Assembly (NCBI RefSeq): GCF_011075055.1
Contig: NC_058140.1
Location: 15,439,945-15,503,944 of the forward strand
Direction: 5' to 3'
Length of the DNA: 64,000 bases
Source: Mangifera indica
Lineage: Eukaryota; Streptophyta; Magnoliopsida; Sapindales; Anacardiaceae
Shown here piece by piece: positions 24,018-35,283 of the stretch (positions are counted from its first letter, which is position 1; each line of letters begins with the position of its first letter). Made by a program: the position numbers and the translations under genes. The notes beneath the pieces were generated by a model. It was not told where the DNA came from and did no database searches. It saw nothing but the letters and a program-made list of their open reading frames with translations.

Positions 24018-25986
24018 TCACATTTGAAAGAACAGAAGAATAATAAAAAGAAGCAACAAGGAGAAAAGAATAGTGAAAGATGCAGAATGGGCAGTGTTGG
24101 GCAGCCTAGGGTAATCATCTGGCAATGGCATTACACATTCATCTCCATTAAACAAAATTCTTCTAGGAAAAGCCCACCCTTCTCTGAAAGTGAAGGTCCC
24201 TGGATCTTTATGAAGTAACATTTCCGTTTGTATGTTCCCTTTATCGCCTGCTTGGAGTAACACATCATTATACTCTCGAATCCCCCAAAGCATCCCGCTA
24301 TCATCTAAACACATAGATGGTCTCTTCAAATCCACCTTTATACATATATTTGAATCAATCAATTGATAGCAAGAAAAGGATTTTGATCTAACTTACTAAT
24401 GTAACCATATTGATCAAGGGCCCTGTAATTGAAGCTGAAAACTTGTACCAAACTCTGCAAATTTGGATGCAACACCACCAAATTCCAGTTTGAATAATTT
24501 TTCATCACATTAAGATTTGTCACTGTCATTTTAACTCTCCAATACTCTCTGTAACTCTGTTTCACATGCCAATGGACTCGAATTGGACACATGTGATGCG
24601 AGCATATTACCACAGGCAGAGGCTCTTCATTTGGGTCATGATTTTGTCGAATCAGAGACGGCGTTTCACCGGACCTGACAGTAGAGAAAGATTAGTACTT
24701 CTCAACTCAAAGTTTCTGTGATGGGAGGTAAAAAGGGGTAATTAATTACTTGAGACATTTTGTGTGGGATAATTCTTGGCAGTTGCAGCTGCATTTGGGG
24801 CAAGGAACAATGGTGTTATTATAGAATGCAGATAGAGAAACACAGCATGTTGGGTTTGATGAAGCTAGGAATTGAGAGTATGCACAAGTCACATTCCATG
24901 TCCCTACATAAATAAATAAATAAACACACCAGATATGAACTGGTGTTTCAGTTTACACAAGTGCAAAAACTTAACTTGACTTGGAAGAAAAGGCTTAACA
25001 AAATGAGTCTTACTGAGAGCTTGTGTTCGCCGTCGACCTCCATCGGTGTAAAACTTACTTGGCGAGACCTCAAATGGCTTTCCACAGGAATAACCAGCAT
25101 GGCCAAGAGTGAAATTTTGAGGCATTACAAAGTCTGAAGACTTAGTAGAGGCTGCAACATTCATCTGAAAAGTGGCACCATACTTGGACATGTCTTGTGT
25201 CATGGAAGATAAAACACCTCCTTTGCAACAGTTAGCAGTCTGCAAATTATAAGGGGCTCCAGGCATAAGATCAACAATGACAGGAGTCTTTTCACAGCAA
25301 TAAGGGAGCTGTTTGCCTCTGAATCTTGAGCAGTTGCCTTGATCTGTGGTCTCGGCGCCCCACATATTCCATATCACCTCGTCGCCCCTCCAAGTCCAAC
25401 TCATTTTCCAGCCAGGGTGATCTATATGCCGATACAATTGGAAGTTGAATAGAGAAATTCTTACCTGCAAAGTTATTTCAACTGAAATTGAACTAAAAAC
25501 GCAATTTCCTATTAAATCACGCAATCAAATATTACCACAAATAAGTTTGTACAGTTGTTTTGTATATATAATATTACTAGCTTTAAACTCAACAACCTCC
25601 GCCATCACAAATGAATCTTAAAATATTAATTCATTTTTTCTCAGCAAGAAGAGTTCTCATGAACCAGAGAGACAAAATGAACCAAAAAAATAAAAATAAA
25701 AATAAAGACAAACGAATGAAGAAGACAAAAAAACAAAAGAGAGAGAAGAGAATTACATCGCTTGTTTCAGAAGTGGACTGCATGAGATCCCATTTTATAG
25801 TAATATTGGCATGAGGATCCAATGGATCAAACCCATCTGCAAATCACCAACAAAAAATAATCAATAAAATCATTATAAACAAATGCACATTTACAGCATC
25901 AAAAAATACTTACATGAAGGTGATATAGAATTGATCACAGAATAAAAAAAGATTAAAATAGAAACTACTTTCATCGATCTTTTCAT
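24018..25986 (-). CDS. COBRA-like GPI-anchored protein, copy 1
   Basis: Extracellular GPI-anchored protein of the COBRA family, which guides cellulose microfibril deposition in walls. Exons on the minus strand: 25914-25986, 25757-25836, 25014-25464, 24750-24903, 24397-24674, 24018-24304, giving 440 aa in frame. A hydrophobic signal peptide starts MKRSMKVVSILIFFYS. Then come YGFDPLDPHANITIKWDLM, NPGW-type HPGWKMSWTWRGDEVIW, NCCKGGVLSS, RRRTQALRTWNVTC, the family motif PTCCVSLSAFYNNTIVPCPKC, HHMCPIRVHWHVKQSYREYW, and FREGWAFPRRILFNGDECVMP. The tail LPNTAHSASF plus a hydrophobic stretch is a normal GPI signal. An AT-rich TATA stretch lies at about 26190-26212 upstream. The specific COBL subgroup is not assigned. 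Compared with copy 2 it retains TWNVTC and the full upstream region. Confidence 0.93.
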
Positions 25987-26911
25987 CCAAAAACATAAAT
26001 GGGTTCTCTTTAAAGTCTCTTAAACTAATTAAACTCAACTTAATTGTACAACTAAAAAATTAAAGGTGGCAGGGTTTGGATTTTCTTTTGGTTCACTTCA
26101 CTCAACTGAAAAAAAAAAGGACAAGGAGAAAGATGAGTGAGAGAGCGTATTTTTCAGCCAAAAACCACATAAATAAATAAATAAATAAATATACATATAT
26201 ATATATATAGATGAAAGTAATAATTAATGCAAAAAGAGAAAATTTGGTTTGTTGCATGAATTTTGCCTTATTTGGCTAAGAACGAGTCTGCATGTAATTA
26301 ATATTTGTATTAAGGGTGTTAATTGCAATTAATTATTATTCAAAGTACATGCGTTTTCTATGGGCAGGCATTTAGGTGTGCCGTTTGGATTTCAGCCAGG
26401 CTATTAATTTGTTTTTGTTTTCTTGATTTCATAAGCTTCTACATTTCGTGTTTCGAAGAAAATTATTATTAGCATAAGATGAAGATTACATGGAGGGAAT
26501 TATTATTATTACGTTAATATATGACATATTGATAATATTTGTTAAAACAATAATAAGATAAAAAGATTAGATAATTACTTAAAATAATTTGATAGAATTA
26601 ATTATTTATAGACAGACCATTTAAAGTCTTATGGAGATAGGTTATAATAACAACAATTAGAGCCTTAAAAAAATTTGATTAAGTCGGCTACATCATGTGT
26701 AATAAAATATATAGGTAGGTAAACTACAACAGGTTAAAAAAGACAATGTAACATCAAAGTATTTACGTGGTTTAGCCAAATAATCAGAATGTTTATGTCT
26801 TCATTATTTTACCTAAATTTTGTGTAATATAAAAATGATACAATAAGATATCCAAGTAAGAGAGTATTATTGTTAATTTAATAGCATGAAAGAATTTCTT
26901 TTGTAAAAAAT
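25987..26911 (-). promoter_or_regulatory. Upstream region of COBRA-like copy 1
   Basis: About 0.9 kb of AT-rich non-coding DNA upstream of the minus-strand gene, including a TATATA stretch at 26190-26212 and an AAATA repeat at 26168-26192. Nearly all of it (from about 26048 outward) is missing upstream of copy 2, which keeps only the first 60 bp or so. Presumed promoter and leader; no specific factor site is claimed. Confidence 0.5.
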
Positions 26912-27455
26912 TAACTGTTGAATGACCTACTAGAGTTACATGAAATTTTGCATTTCAAGACAAACTTTGAATGGAGCTTCGGGGCCATGATATTAAACAA
27001 AATCAACAGAGTTTACTGTTATTTTAATAGCAAAATTATGCATAGAAGTTTTTTCTTTTTGGTAATCCAAACAAGCAATATAGTTAAACCCTATAAATGA
27101 ATCCATAACACAGAACTTAAATATTTTTACAAAATTTATAGGCATCAGGAGTCAATACTCAAGCTTGAAAATTCAGATGCAATTGCAGTCATTTAAATAC
27201 CCAGAAGAGAAGCAAGGAGAAGCCTCAACTTTAGCAGCAATTCCAGGAGGATCTGCATTAACATCCTTCAAAAGAACTAGCTGCAAAGTTGAACTAGCTG
27301 CATTAAAACGTTTTGTTGAAGTGAGCATTTTAGACACTAATTGAGGGAAAGCAAAGCTCAGCAGAAATTCAGAGAATAACACTAATACTGCATAAACATA
27401 CCTCAAATAGATAGTCATAGTAATATTTTGAAATTTTAAAGCTTGATAATAACTC

Positions 27456-30400
27456 TCATGCCTGCCTACGTCTTTTGGTATTATCCTTGATAAAATTTTC
27501 CCAGTTACTGTGATCAAGGGAGCTCAGGTCATCAAGATCTGCAATGGCTAGCAGATATTGTGTAAGTTTCACAAGCTCCTGGTCGCTGTCTCGATTTGCA
27601 TGAGCCTTCCTGAATGGCCTGATCGTCAAACCATTTTGTGGATTTAACACAAAATTCCTCCGTAGATCGTCAAACATTATGGTGTTTTGGGAACTATAAA
27701 ACTGCAAATAGTTCAAAAACACATTACTGACTACATGAAAGAAAGGAACCCACTTTCTTCAGAGCATCTGACGCTTCTCATACCTCAGGAAACTGAGCCC
27801 AAATCAAGCCAAGTGGCTTGCAATCGAAAATTTTACGAGAATCTGATTGAACTGTGATCATAGCTAAATGGTCGAGAAGTGCTGTGATTTTGTAGTTTGG
27901 ATTATTGAGGACCCCAAGCTCTCCCATCTTCAGCTCAACCCACTTCATGCTGCAGAAAGGCAACTTATATAAACTTCTAAGACAAGATATGTATGGTTTC
28001 CAAAAACCAGAGTTTATAAACAGAGACAACCAACAAAAGTTTCCCAACTGGTGTGTTTTAGAATAAAGTCTGTACTAACTTTTATGCCTAGGGAGGGCTG
28101 TCAAATTTAAGAAACATTTCAATAAACAAAAAAAAATGGAGAGATAATTTTAACTAAAGCCCAGAAATGCATGTCTCAAACAGATCATCTCCAGATCTTT
28201 CAGAAACATGGTCTTGAAAAAAGAATAAGAATAAAGAGATGAGCAAAAGTGTTACCTGGTTGCAGACCATATCATGATGTCATACTCAGCATAGGCAGCA
28301 GTGAGAAACTCATGAAGATCTGCAAATACAACAACGAACTTAACTGTCAGGGAACATAAGAAGAAGTTAAGGTGCATACTAGCTGTGAAAAAGGTCTTAC
28401 AAGGCCTCATAAGTTGAAGTGGATTCTCTGCTGGGGACCGGTGATCAAATAAAGTATAATCGATATCCAAAACTAGCAGTTTCTTTCCTTCACGGCATGG
28501 TGCTCTTAGTTTAATCTACAATAAACACAGTTAAAAGAAGCAAAGACACCAAGCCATGTGATAAAGCAAGCAATGAATCTACTACATATGATTTCTTATA
28601 TGCACATGAGTGACTGTGACATCAAGCATCAAGCAATATCTATTTGTGGGCATACCTTGTAATTTACCCAGGTAAAGATAAGAAAGATGTTGGTGATGAA
28701 AACATTAAGTAAAATAACAACAATTAGAAATGCAAGATAGAAATACTAATATAAATTAGCAAAAGACTGCAAGAGAAATGCTCATAATGTGCTATGAATC
28801 AGAATAGTATTAAAATTTTGGGCAATTTTAATTAGTTCATACATTGAACAACTAAATCAACTAAGTGACAAAACAATATCAATCAAGGACACTCGAGAGT
28901 AGAAATACTAAATAACCAAAGCTAGAAAAAGTAAAAATATAAATGCCCTCAACCCCTACAACAACCAATTTAATCACATCAACCTAGTTGTTCTAAACAC
29001 ATTATAAAAGCACCCTGATCGTCTCAACAAAAGAAAAAGGATATAAGAAACTGAGCCTGTTATTACTGTTTATGGTCCTGCTTAGATGTTCAAAACAACA
29101 AATATAAAATAGAAATTGGAATGTGGCCCAGATGCTAAAGACCAAGACACAGTTATAACCGTAAAACCAGTTAAGCTCCATGTAAGGAATAATAACCATA
29201 GCCAATATTCATCAATTCTGGAAGATATGTGTCAAGAGCTCTAACTTGCTGAAACTACAAACAGAACCAATTAATATCATATGAAAATACAAATACAAAG
29301 AAAGAAAGAACAAAAGAAAAAAAATGTGTCCACAATTGTCCACATCCGGTTCAACATGTTAATTAGAATAGCCATTTTAATGCCCAGTCAACCGTATTCA
29401 GTAGCATCACTACTCTAATGACTAAAGGTTTTTAAGTACATACAATATTTGCAACACATACCAATTATCTAGACCATTTATGTGATAAATATTCTAAAGA
29501 GATTTATCTAAGTTCTATATTGTCTATGCAAGAGTTCTCAGAAGATTTAATACATGGACTCAAATACACATCATAAATCAACAACAGAATACTATGGTTT
29601 GATAAGTAGAATGACAAGAACTATCCCAATTCCTCACTTTAAAACACAGAAAAAAATTAGAAGAAAAGAAAAAGAAAAGGTTGTATGAACAACAACAATG
29701 AAAGGTTATACAGCTTCCAAAGAACAGAAAGAAAGATAATGATGGTCCAGCCAAGAATTAACTTCATAAAGATTTCTTTTCACATCTTAATATAATTTCT
29801 CAACAAAAACTTAGTATATTTGCATGTGCATCAATCATAACCACCTCAAACAAACATTAGGTCACTATTCCTTCACAAAATAAAAGATGAAACAACTGAC
29901 CTTGTATTGATTCACACGTCTCCTCAATTTCTGCTGATTAACTTCTTTATCCTTAATGTCAACAGCTTCTTCTTGCCCAAGTTCAAAATCATCAATAATT
30001 TCTGGAGATTCTACTGGATCCACAAGTATTTCATCTTCAACAGTACTGGAAGTTCAATTGAATATAATGCCAATTATAAACAACACATTCAGAGAAAGGA
30101 ATAAAGGGGTCAAATGCTAGAACTAGAGTGAACTTCTTAAAAGCAAAACTCAGAAAAGATAAACATATATTATGACAAATTTGTTAGTTACTGTAATGGT
30201 GCTCATTCTCTTCAGATACTAGAAGTACATAGATATCAACTGTAACCTCTGATACAATGTAAGCCAAATACTGGGCAATGTATCCCTCAGAAGTTCAATA
30301 AAGCTAAAACCAATTTAATTGAGCTATTTTTCATTCTTAAACACAATGGTAGAATATAGTTATCCAAATTGCCATCTTTTTCCCTTTATTTTTTTAAATA

Positions 30401-31734
30401 ATCACAATTCCTAAAATGTCCTGCACTGTGTTCGAAGTTGCAAACTGATACCACACTCTGAAACCTATAATAATTTAAAAACTCATGGGATAAAATAGCC
30501 TAGGTAGGTGACCCATCTACGACAATGAGTGCCCTATGCAGATTAATCTAAATTAAGTATTATTTCAATCTAAAGGTTTAATTTGAACACCAAAACCAAT
30601 TCCCATAGCTGCTTTCTCACAATAGAGTTGACCTCTCTACAATAGAAGCCATTGACCCTTATGTGACAGACACAATACTGAAATGAGTTGAATCAGAACC
30701 TACTGATATGAAGAGTCCACAATTATCCCAAAACGATTTGTCTCAAGCAGGAGAAATTCGTGCAAGGTACAAGCATAGCTGTTGAGTCCATGCCAAACCT
30801 CTAGCCAAACAAGGTAGCAATTTTATTTTATCCAAAGATAAACAAAGCTTTATACGTGAAGTTGCAGCAAAATTGTCTCTACATAACTTGTGAAAGCTTT
30901 ATTAATAATCAATGTTGCTCCTAACTCAGTAACCTGCCACGAATATAAAGAAAATTTTTTGAACCAATTCAATTTGTCCCCAACATCCATGGCTTCTTCC
31001 ATTAGCATTTTTTCTAATAGACTCCAATAGGCACAAATTTCTTCAGTTAATGCCATAAAAAATGAATTCCAAATCAAAGTTGCGATAATAATGCCAGAAT
31101 GCCACAAAGTCAATTCAACTTATAAAAAACTAAGTTTTCAACTTAAAAATCAATCTTTTTTTCTCTTGAATAACTCCAGTCCTATAATCAAAACAACATA
31201 ACAACCGAATCCTTATATATAATAAAACCAAGTTATCCTTTTTTCTTCCCCCTTATTTTGTCATTACAAAATAAGATCCTAATTGCTAACAAAACAAAGA
31301 AATAAAATAAACCCAATTACCATAAGCTTTAATCCACCAATTCCTCACATAAAAAACACAAGCATTTCGATGGACCAATTCACAGAAAGCTAAGAAAATA
31401 AACAAAATTCAACCCACTATTAAAAAAAAAACCCCAAACACAATCAAAAAAGAGAAACAAACCCAATCATGGTCATCTTAAGAGAGGCCTTAAGGGGAAG
31501 TTGGGAGAGCAAAACAGAGTCATCGGCAAGTTTGTTTCCGACTTTTGGGTAAAGAAGCTTCTGTCTTTTGGGCAAGACATTAGTTAGTTCACAGATTCGA
31601 CGTTTCAACTCGGCCACAGAGTCGTCGCCACAGACTCGGACAGTGTACTCTTTGCCGCTCCACTTGACTGTGAGGGTGAGCTCTTCTTCCGATAAATCGG
31701 AGGGGGAAGCAGAGGTTGAAGAAGCAGAAGCCAT
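27456..31734 (-). CDS. UBLCP1: UBLCP1, ubiquitin-like CTD phosphatase (intact copy)
   Basis: HAD/FCP1-type phosphatase with an N-terminal ubiquitin-like domain; animal UBLCP1 acts on RNA polymerase II CTD and the nuclear proteasome. Minus-strand exons: 31463-31734, 29901-30045, 28401-28515, 28256-28319, 27784-27949, 27456-27701, giving 335 aa. The ubiquitin-like domain covers about residues 12-85 ([17 protein letters not shown] to [11 protein letters not shown]). The catalytic DxDxT motif is LDIDYTLFD, with D156 and D158 (exon 3). Further HAD blocks are [10 protein letters not shown] (exon 4), [18 protein letters not shown] (exon 5) and [12 protein letters not shown] (exon 6). The end is basic (KRRRQA). 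The start at 31734 (MASASST) is chosen over an in-frame ATG at 31776 because relatives begin there. From memory the Arabidopsis orthologue is At4g06599. Confidence 0.94.
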
Positions 31735-33835
31735 GTTGCAAACTGCAAAGAAACAAAGGTTTGTTGTGTAAAACACCGGTTTTAATGTAAAACAGAGTCA
31801 GAGGTTCGACTTCTGAATTGGAGAATTAGGCATTCGTGTACCGGGGTTCATACGTCATCATCACTGTGTGTATCAGCAATATTTTCAAATAAGTACATCC
31901 AATCTTATTTACATGATAGGCAGAGATACAGATAATTTATTATTTTATGTTTAAATAATTTTAAATTAAATGTAATAAACTATCATATAGAGACATTGAT
32001 TATATATTTAATTATATATTTAAAATTATATAAATATAGTATTTTGTTTTCAAATCTTTGATGATAAATAATAATAAAATTAGGTATATAAATTATATAT
32101 ATTTAATTATATATAAATATTTTTATAATATTTTTTATATATAGACGATATATTATTATTTAATATTTTAAATTAAAAATAAAATAATATATAATTAAAT
32201 GATAACACATATTTTATATATCAAAATTATATATAAATAGTATTATTCAATAAATAGGAAATTAAAAAGGCCAAAATCTTAATTTTTAAATCATTAGAAA
32301 ATTAAGTATAAATTATACGGCTTAATTATTTTAAACAAATAATTTAAATGATAAAAAAATATAATTTTAAGATGGAGACTTTAGGTTTAAGTTTCTCCTG
32401 CATCATAGTAAGGTAAGATTTTTAAATGGTAGATTCATAAAGATTTACCAAGTTATCAATTTGTCAAATTTTGTCTCTGATTTCGGAAACAACAAAAATC
32501 TCCTTATCATTGGTCATGCATGAGAACTCTTGATATTCGATATCATGAATTAATCAATATTTATATAATTACCCTATTTAATAAAAGAAACTTAATGATA
32601 AATGAGACTTTTTGATATTCATAAGAGATGTTTGGTTTGAATAATATTTTATTAAATATTATATTTTTGGTTTAATAATTTAATTTACTGTTAAGATAGT
32701 ATTTCTTTTGGATGTATAATTTATTATGATTTTGATTCTTGGTTTTATAATTTAAAACGTGTCTTGATAGTTTAAAGAGTTTACATATTATTAAATTAGT
32801 CAAATTTTTTTATTTTTAATCGATGTGAGATGCACAGATAAATTCAATATCTCTTTTATGTTTTGTCAATATAAGATTTGTCTAAGAATGTTACATAAAC
32901 CTCCTCTAACGAGATTAAATGTCTTCGTTGAAGATATAAAATATGTCTAAAGGTGTCACATATATCTCACTTACAAGATTCAACGTCCTCTCTAAGGATA
33001 TGAAATTTGTCTGAGAATGTCATATACACCCCTTTTATAAGCTCAGTTCCTCACTAAGGTTTGTTTCACTATCATTCAAAAGTAACATTTCTAGTCCAAT
33101 ACTTAGCGTATTGTCAATATATTTTTCACTTTGGATACACAATTCATTATAATTTTGCTTTTAGGTTTTACAACCAAAAACATGTCTTGACAGCATAAAA
33201 AGCTCAGGGTATTTAACCAATTAAATTTTCTTATCCTCAAACAATAAAAGATGTGCAGACATATCTAACATTTTTTTTATATTTTATCGATATGTGATTT
33301 GTCTAAAGGTGTCACATATGCCCTCTTATTTAAAAGATTATTAAATATAAATTATTACTATATTTACTAAAACTTAATAGGTATAAATAATTATTTTATT
33401 TAGTTGGAGGTAATAAAACAATACTAAAATATAATTTTACTTAAATATTTTTAAGTATAATTATTTTAAAATATATTTTATATTACTTGTTATAGTAATT
33501 AAAAGTGAGCATATTTTAGTCATAAAAAATTAATAAATAAAAATAAAATTATAATAAAATCAAGATTATCTTGATAATATTTTAATACTTAAGGTAAAAA
33601 TGGTAATTAGTTATTGATAAATCAAATAAAAATAATTAAAATAATAAAAAATAGATTATCAAAGTAATTTTTTTTCGCTGTAAATTAAACGGGCACCTAT
33701 AAGTACAAGAATATTTTTGTTACTTAATTAACCCTTTTATGATATTACATACCAACAAGAATGTTAAGATACTTCATAAAAACGCCAAATTATTGCTCAA
33801 TGATTAAGCCTTCTTCAATATTACATACAGAGACT
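31735..33835. other. UBLCP1 upstream and AT-rich intergenic DNA
   Basis: UBLCP1 promoter/leader followed by very AT-rich DNA. It is present only in unit 1; unit 2 lacks 31640-33868. It includes diverged repeats at 32704-33325. I see no gene. Confidence 0.5.
32704..33325. repeat. Diverged direct repeats, possible LTR remnant
   Basis: About 200 bp at 32704-32900 recurs, clearly diverged, at 33116-33325: both contain a run like GTGTCTTGA(T/C)AG, a GATGTG(A)-AGATGTGCAGA-like motif, and ATTTGTCTAA. Between them are three related short blocks (GTCTAAAGGTGTCACAT-like). The pattern resembles a decayed LTR, but no internal retroelement domain lies between the copies. Confidence 0.45.
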
Positions 33836-33915
33836 TATGTTGATGTAAATTGGGCTAGTGATGTTGGAGATTAAAATCCATAAGTGGTTATTGTAGGTAT
33901 TTTGGACAAAATTTA
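33836..33915 (+). mobile_element. Ty1-copia RNase H relic
   Basis: Translated in two frames, the stretch reads YVDVNWASDVGD and, after a small frameshift, KSISGYCRYFGQNL. This resembles the copia RNase H sequence GYxDADWAGD...RKSTSGYCVFLGGNL. It is tiny, frame-shifted and followed by stops. The second half is repeated at 42690-42733 in unit 2. The relic is close upstream of the B3-like gene. Confidence 0.55.
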
Positions 33916-34125
33916 AGCCGATAAAGCCACCAAGTGAAATAGTTTGGCTTAGGACGAAAACGATTAGTGTGTGGTCTGATAATCAAAGTGGTAGGCTGTT
34001 TGTCGTTTGCACCTTTGGTCAACCAAACCGATGGCAAATTAGCCGTAAAGTTTGGGTTCGCTCAGACTAGAAGTTGCGTATCGTGTGCTGCATGCAAACA
34101 GCCAGTAGATAACTCGCTTTATTAA

Positions 34126-34173
34126 GTGAAAGTGACCATGTAGAGCAAAGTGAAAGTGACCATGTAGAGCAAA
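34126..34173 (+). repeat. 24-bp tandem duplication upstream of B3-like gene
   Basis: The unit beginning AGTGAAAGTGACCATGTAGA occurs twice in unit 1 and once in the equivalent place of unit 2 (near 42946). It is a small private change of unit 1 (or a loss in unit 2). Confidence 0.8.
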
Positions 34174-34380
34174 GCTAAGGCCGGTTTCAAAGAAAAGATT
34201 CTCAAATGATACATAAAAGGTTGACTACTAGACGTCTTGTTTAATTTCATGGAATCACCAGTGAAACTTTCCTGAATCAACATAAAATCCCTTTAAAGAA
34301 CGTGTATATACATGTGTACATCCATATCTTTGAACTAAAAGCTATCAAAGAATCAAACGAAATTCACAAAATCATCAGCC

Positions 34381-34743
34381 ATGGCAACACTCTTTTCGAA
34401 CCTCGTTAGTGAAGCCGATATAACGAGAATCTTATGGATCCCAGCAAATGCATATGCAATGGGTCGACTAAATTTTGAAGGAAACGTTTTGATGGATATG
34501 CATGTTGAAGATGACTGCGGGGAAAAGTGGATGTTTGGTTGCTGGATTCTGAAGAATGGCGATGGGGGATGCGCTGTGTGTGTGGATTGGCTTGAATTTG
34601 TGAGGCATAAAGATGTTCGAGTTGGTGATAAGGTTTTGTTGATTGAAGAAATTGAGGACCAAGCTATGCGAAGAAAGATTAAGATTGAAGTGAAAAGGAA
34701 GATCAGATTATTTGGCCAAGATATATGGGCTGATGTCAAATGA
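34381..34743 (+). CDS. Small B3-domain-like protein, copy 1
   Basis: Single-exon gene, 120 aa, starting MATLFSNLVSEADITRILWI. Its layout resembles a lone plant B3 DNA-binding domain: an opening LF..LVSEADI.RI..IP, a middle CGEKWMFGCW (like the GxxWxFxxS strand), then WLEFVRHKDVRVGDKVLLIEE, matching the B3 GWxxFVxxKxLxxGDxVxF block. A basic tail follows (KIKIEVKRKIRLFGQDIW). Family assignment is by motif only. If correct, it is a nuclear DNA-binding protein with no extra domain. The Trp at residue 19 is odd for the IP strand; copy 2 has Ser. It lies at the end of duplication unit 1 and is 9 residues different from copy 2. Confidence 0.65.
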   Translation: MATLFSNLVSEADITRILWIPANAYAMGRLNFEGNVLMDMHVEDDCGEKWMFGCWILKNGDGGCAVCVDWLEFVRHKDVRVGDKVLLIEEIEDQAMRRKIKIEVKRKIRLFGQDIWADVK

Positions 34744-35283
34744 TCAAATGATTTATACCTACAATGATCAAATGACTCGCCCGAGGTGGTAACTTAAACC
34801 TGGTTCCATGTCTTGCCCTATCATGTATGCTCTAATTGTTAGAAAAAGGTTGTATGCTTTGCAGTTCTCTTCCATTTATATGTCCATCCTGTGGGTTCCA
34901 TTCAACTGCACAACATGGTGATTAGGTTATTTTCAATGTCTAAGAAAATCGCTTCCAGTATCATGTATTAGATGAAACACATTTTTCTTTCTTGAGTTGT
35001 TTAATAGTTTATAATTTTGAGATTCATTTGGTTACAGTATAGAACTTATAACATTTAAAGTTACAAGTTATCTCATCTTTTAGATCAAGACTACCAAGTT
35101 TTCTGATTAACAATTTAAACAAATGAGTAAAACGACACTGTATCCTTCCTATGCAGCAATGGTAACTTACACAAATGAGTCTAATAAATTATGCATGCTG
35201 GTTAAAGAAGGTGGTAACTTGCTCCTTTCTAATTAAACCACATCATTGATAATCCTACACAAGTATAAGGAATGATTGGTTAC

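Larger units (their letters stand above)
23510..34758. repeat. Tandem duplication, unit 1 (complete)
   Basis: The sequence starting AATGACTCGCCCGAGG at 23510 recurs at 34771 and stays nearly identical over the COBRA-like gene, UBLCP1 and the B3-like gene. The repeat is direct and head-to-tail. Unit 1 is about 11.25 kb and is the fuller copy: it keeps the whole COBRA-like upstream region (26048-26915) and the UBLCP1 first exon with its promoter (31640-33868), both absent from unit 2. A 12-bp filler separates the units. Confidence 0.93.

Noticed and set aside
25611..25814. Lys-rich frame repeated at 36880-37083
   Set aside because: It is antisense to intron 2 and exon 2 of the COBRA-like genes and repeats only because of the duplication.
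32704..33325. A complete LTR retrotransposon bounded by the two 200-bp repeats
   Set aside because: The repeats are only about 200 bp apart with no retroelement domains between them, so only a remnant or local repeat is supported.
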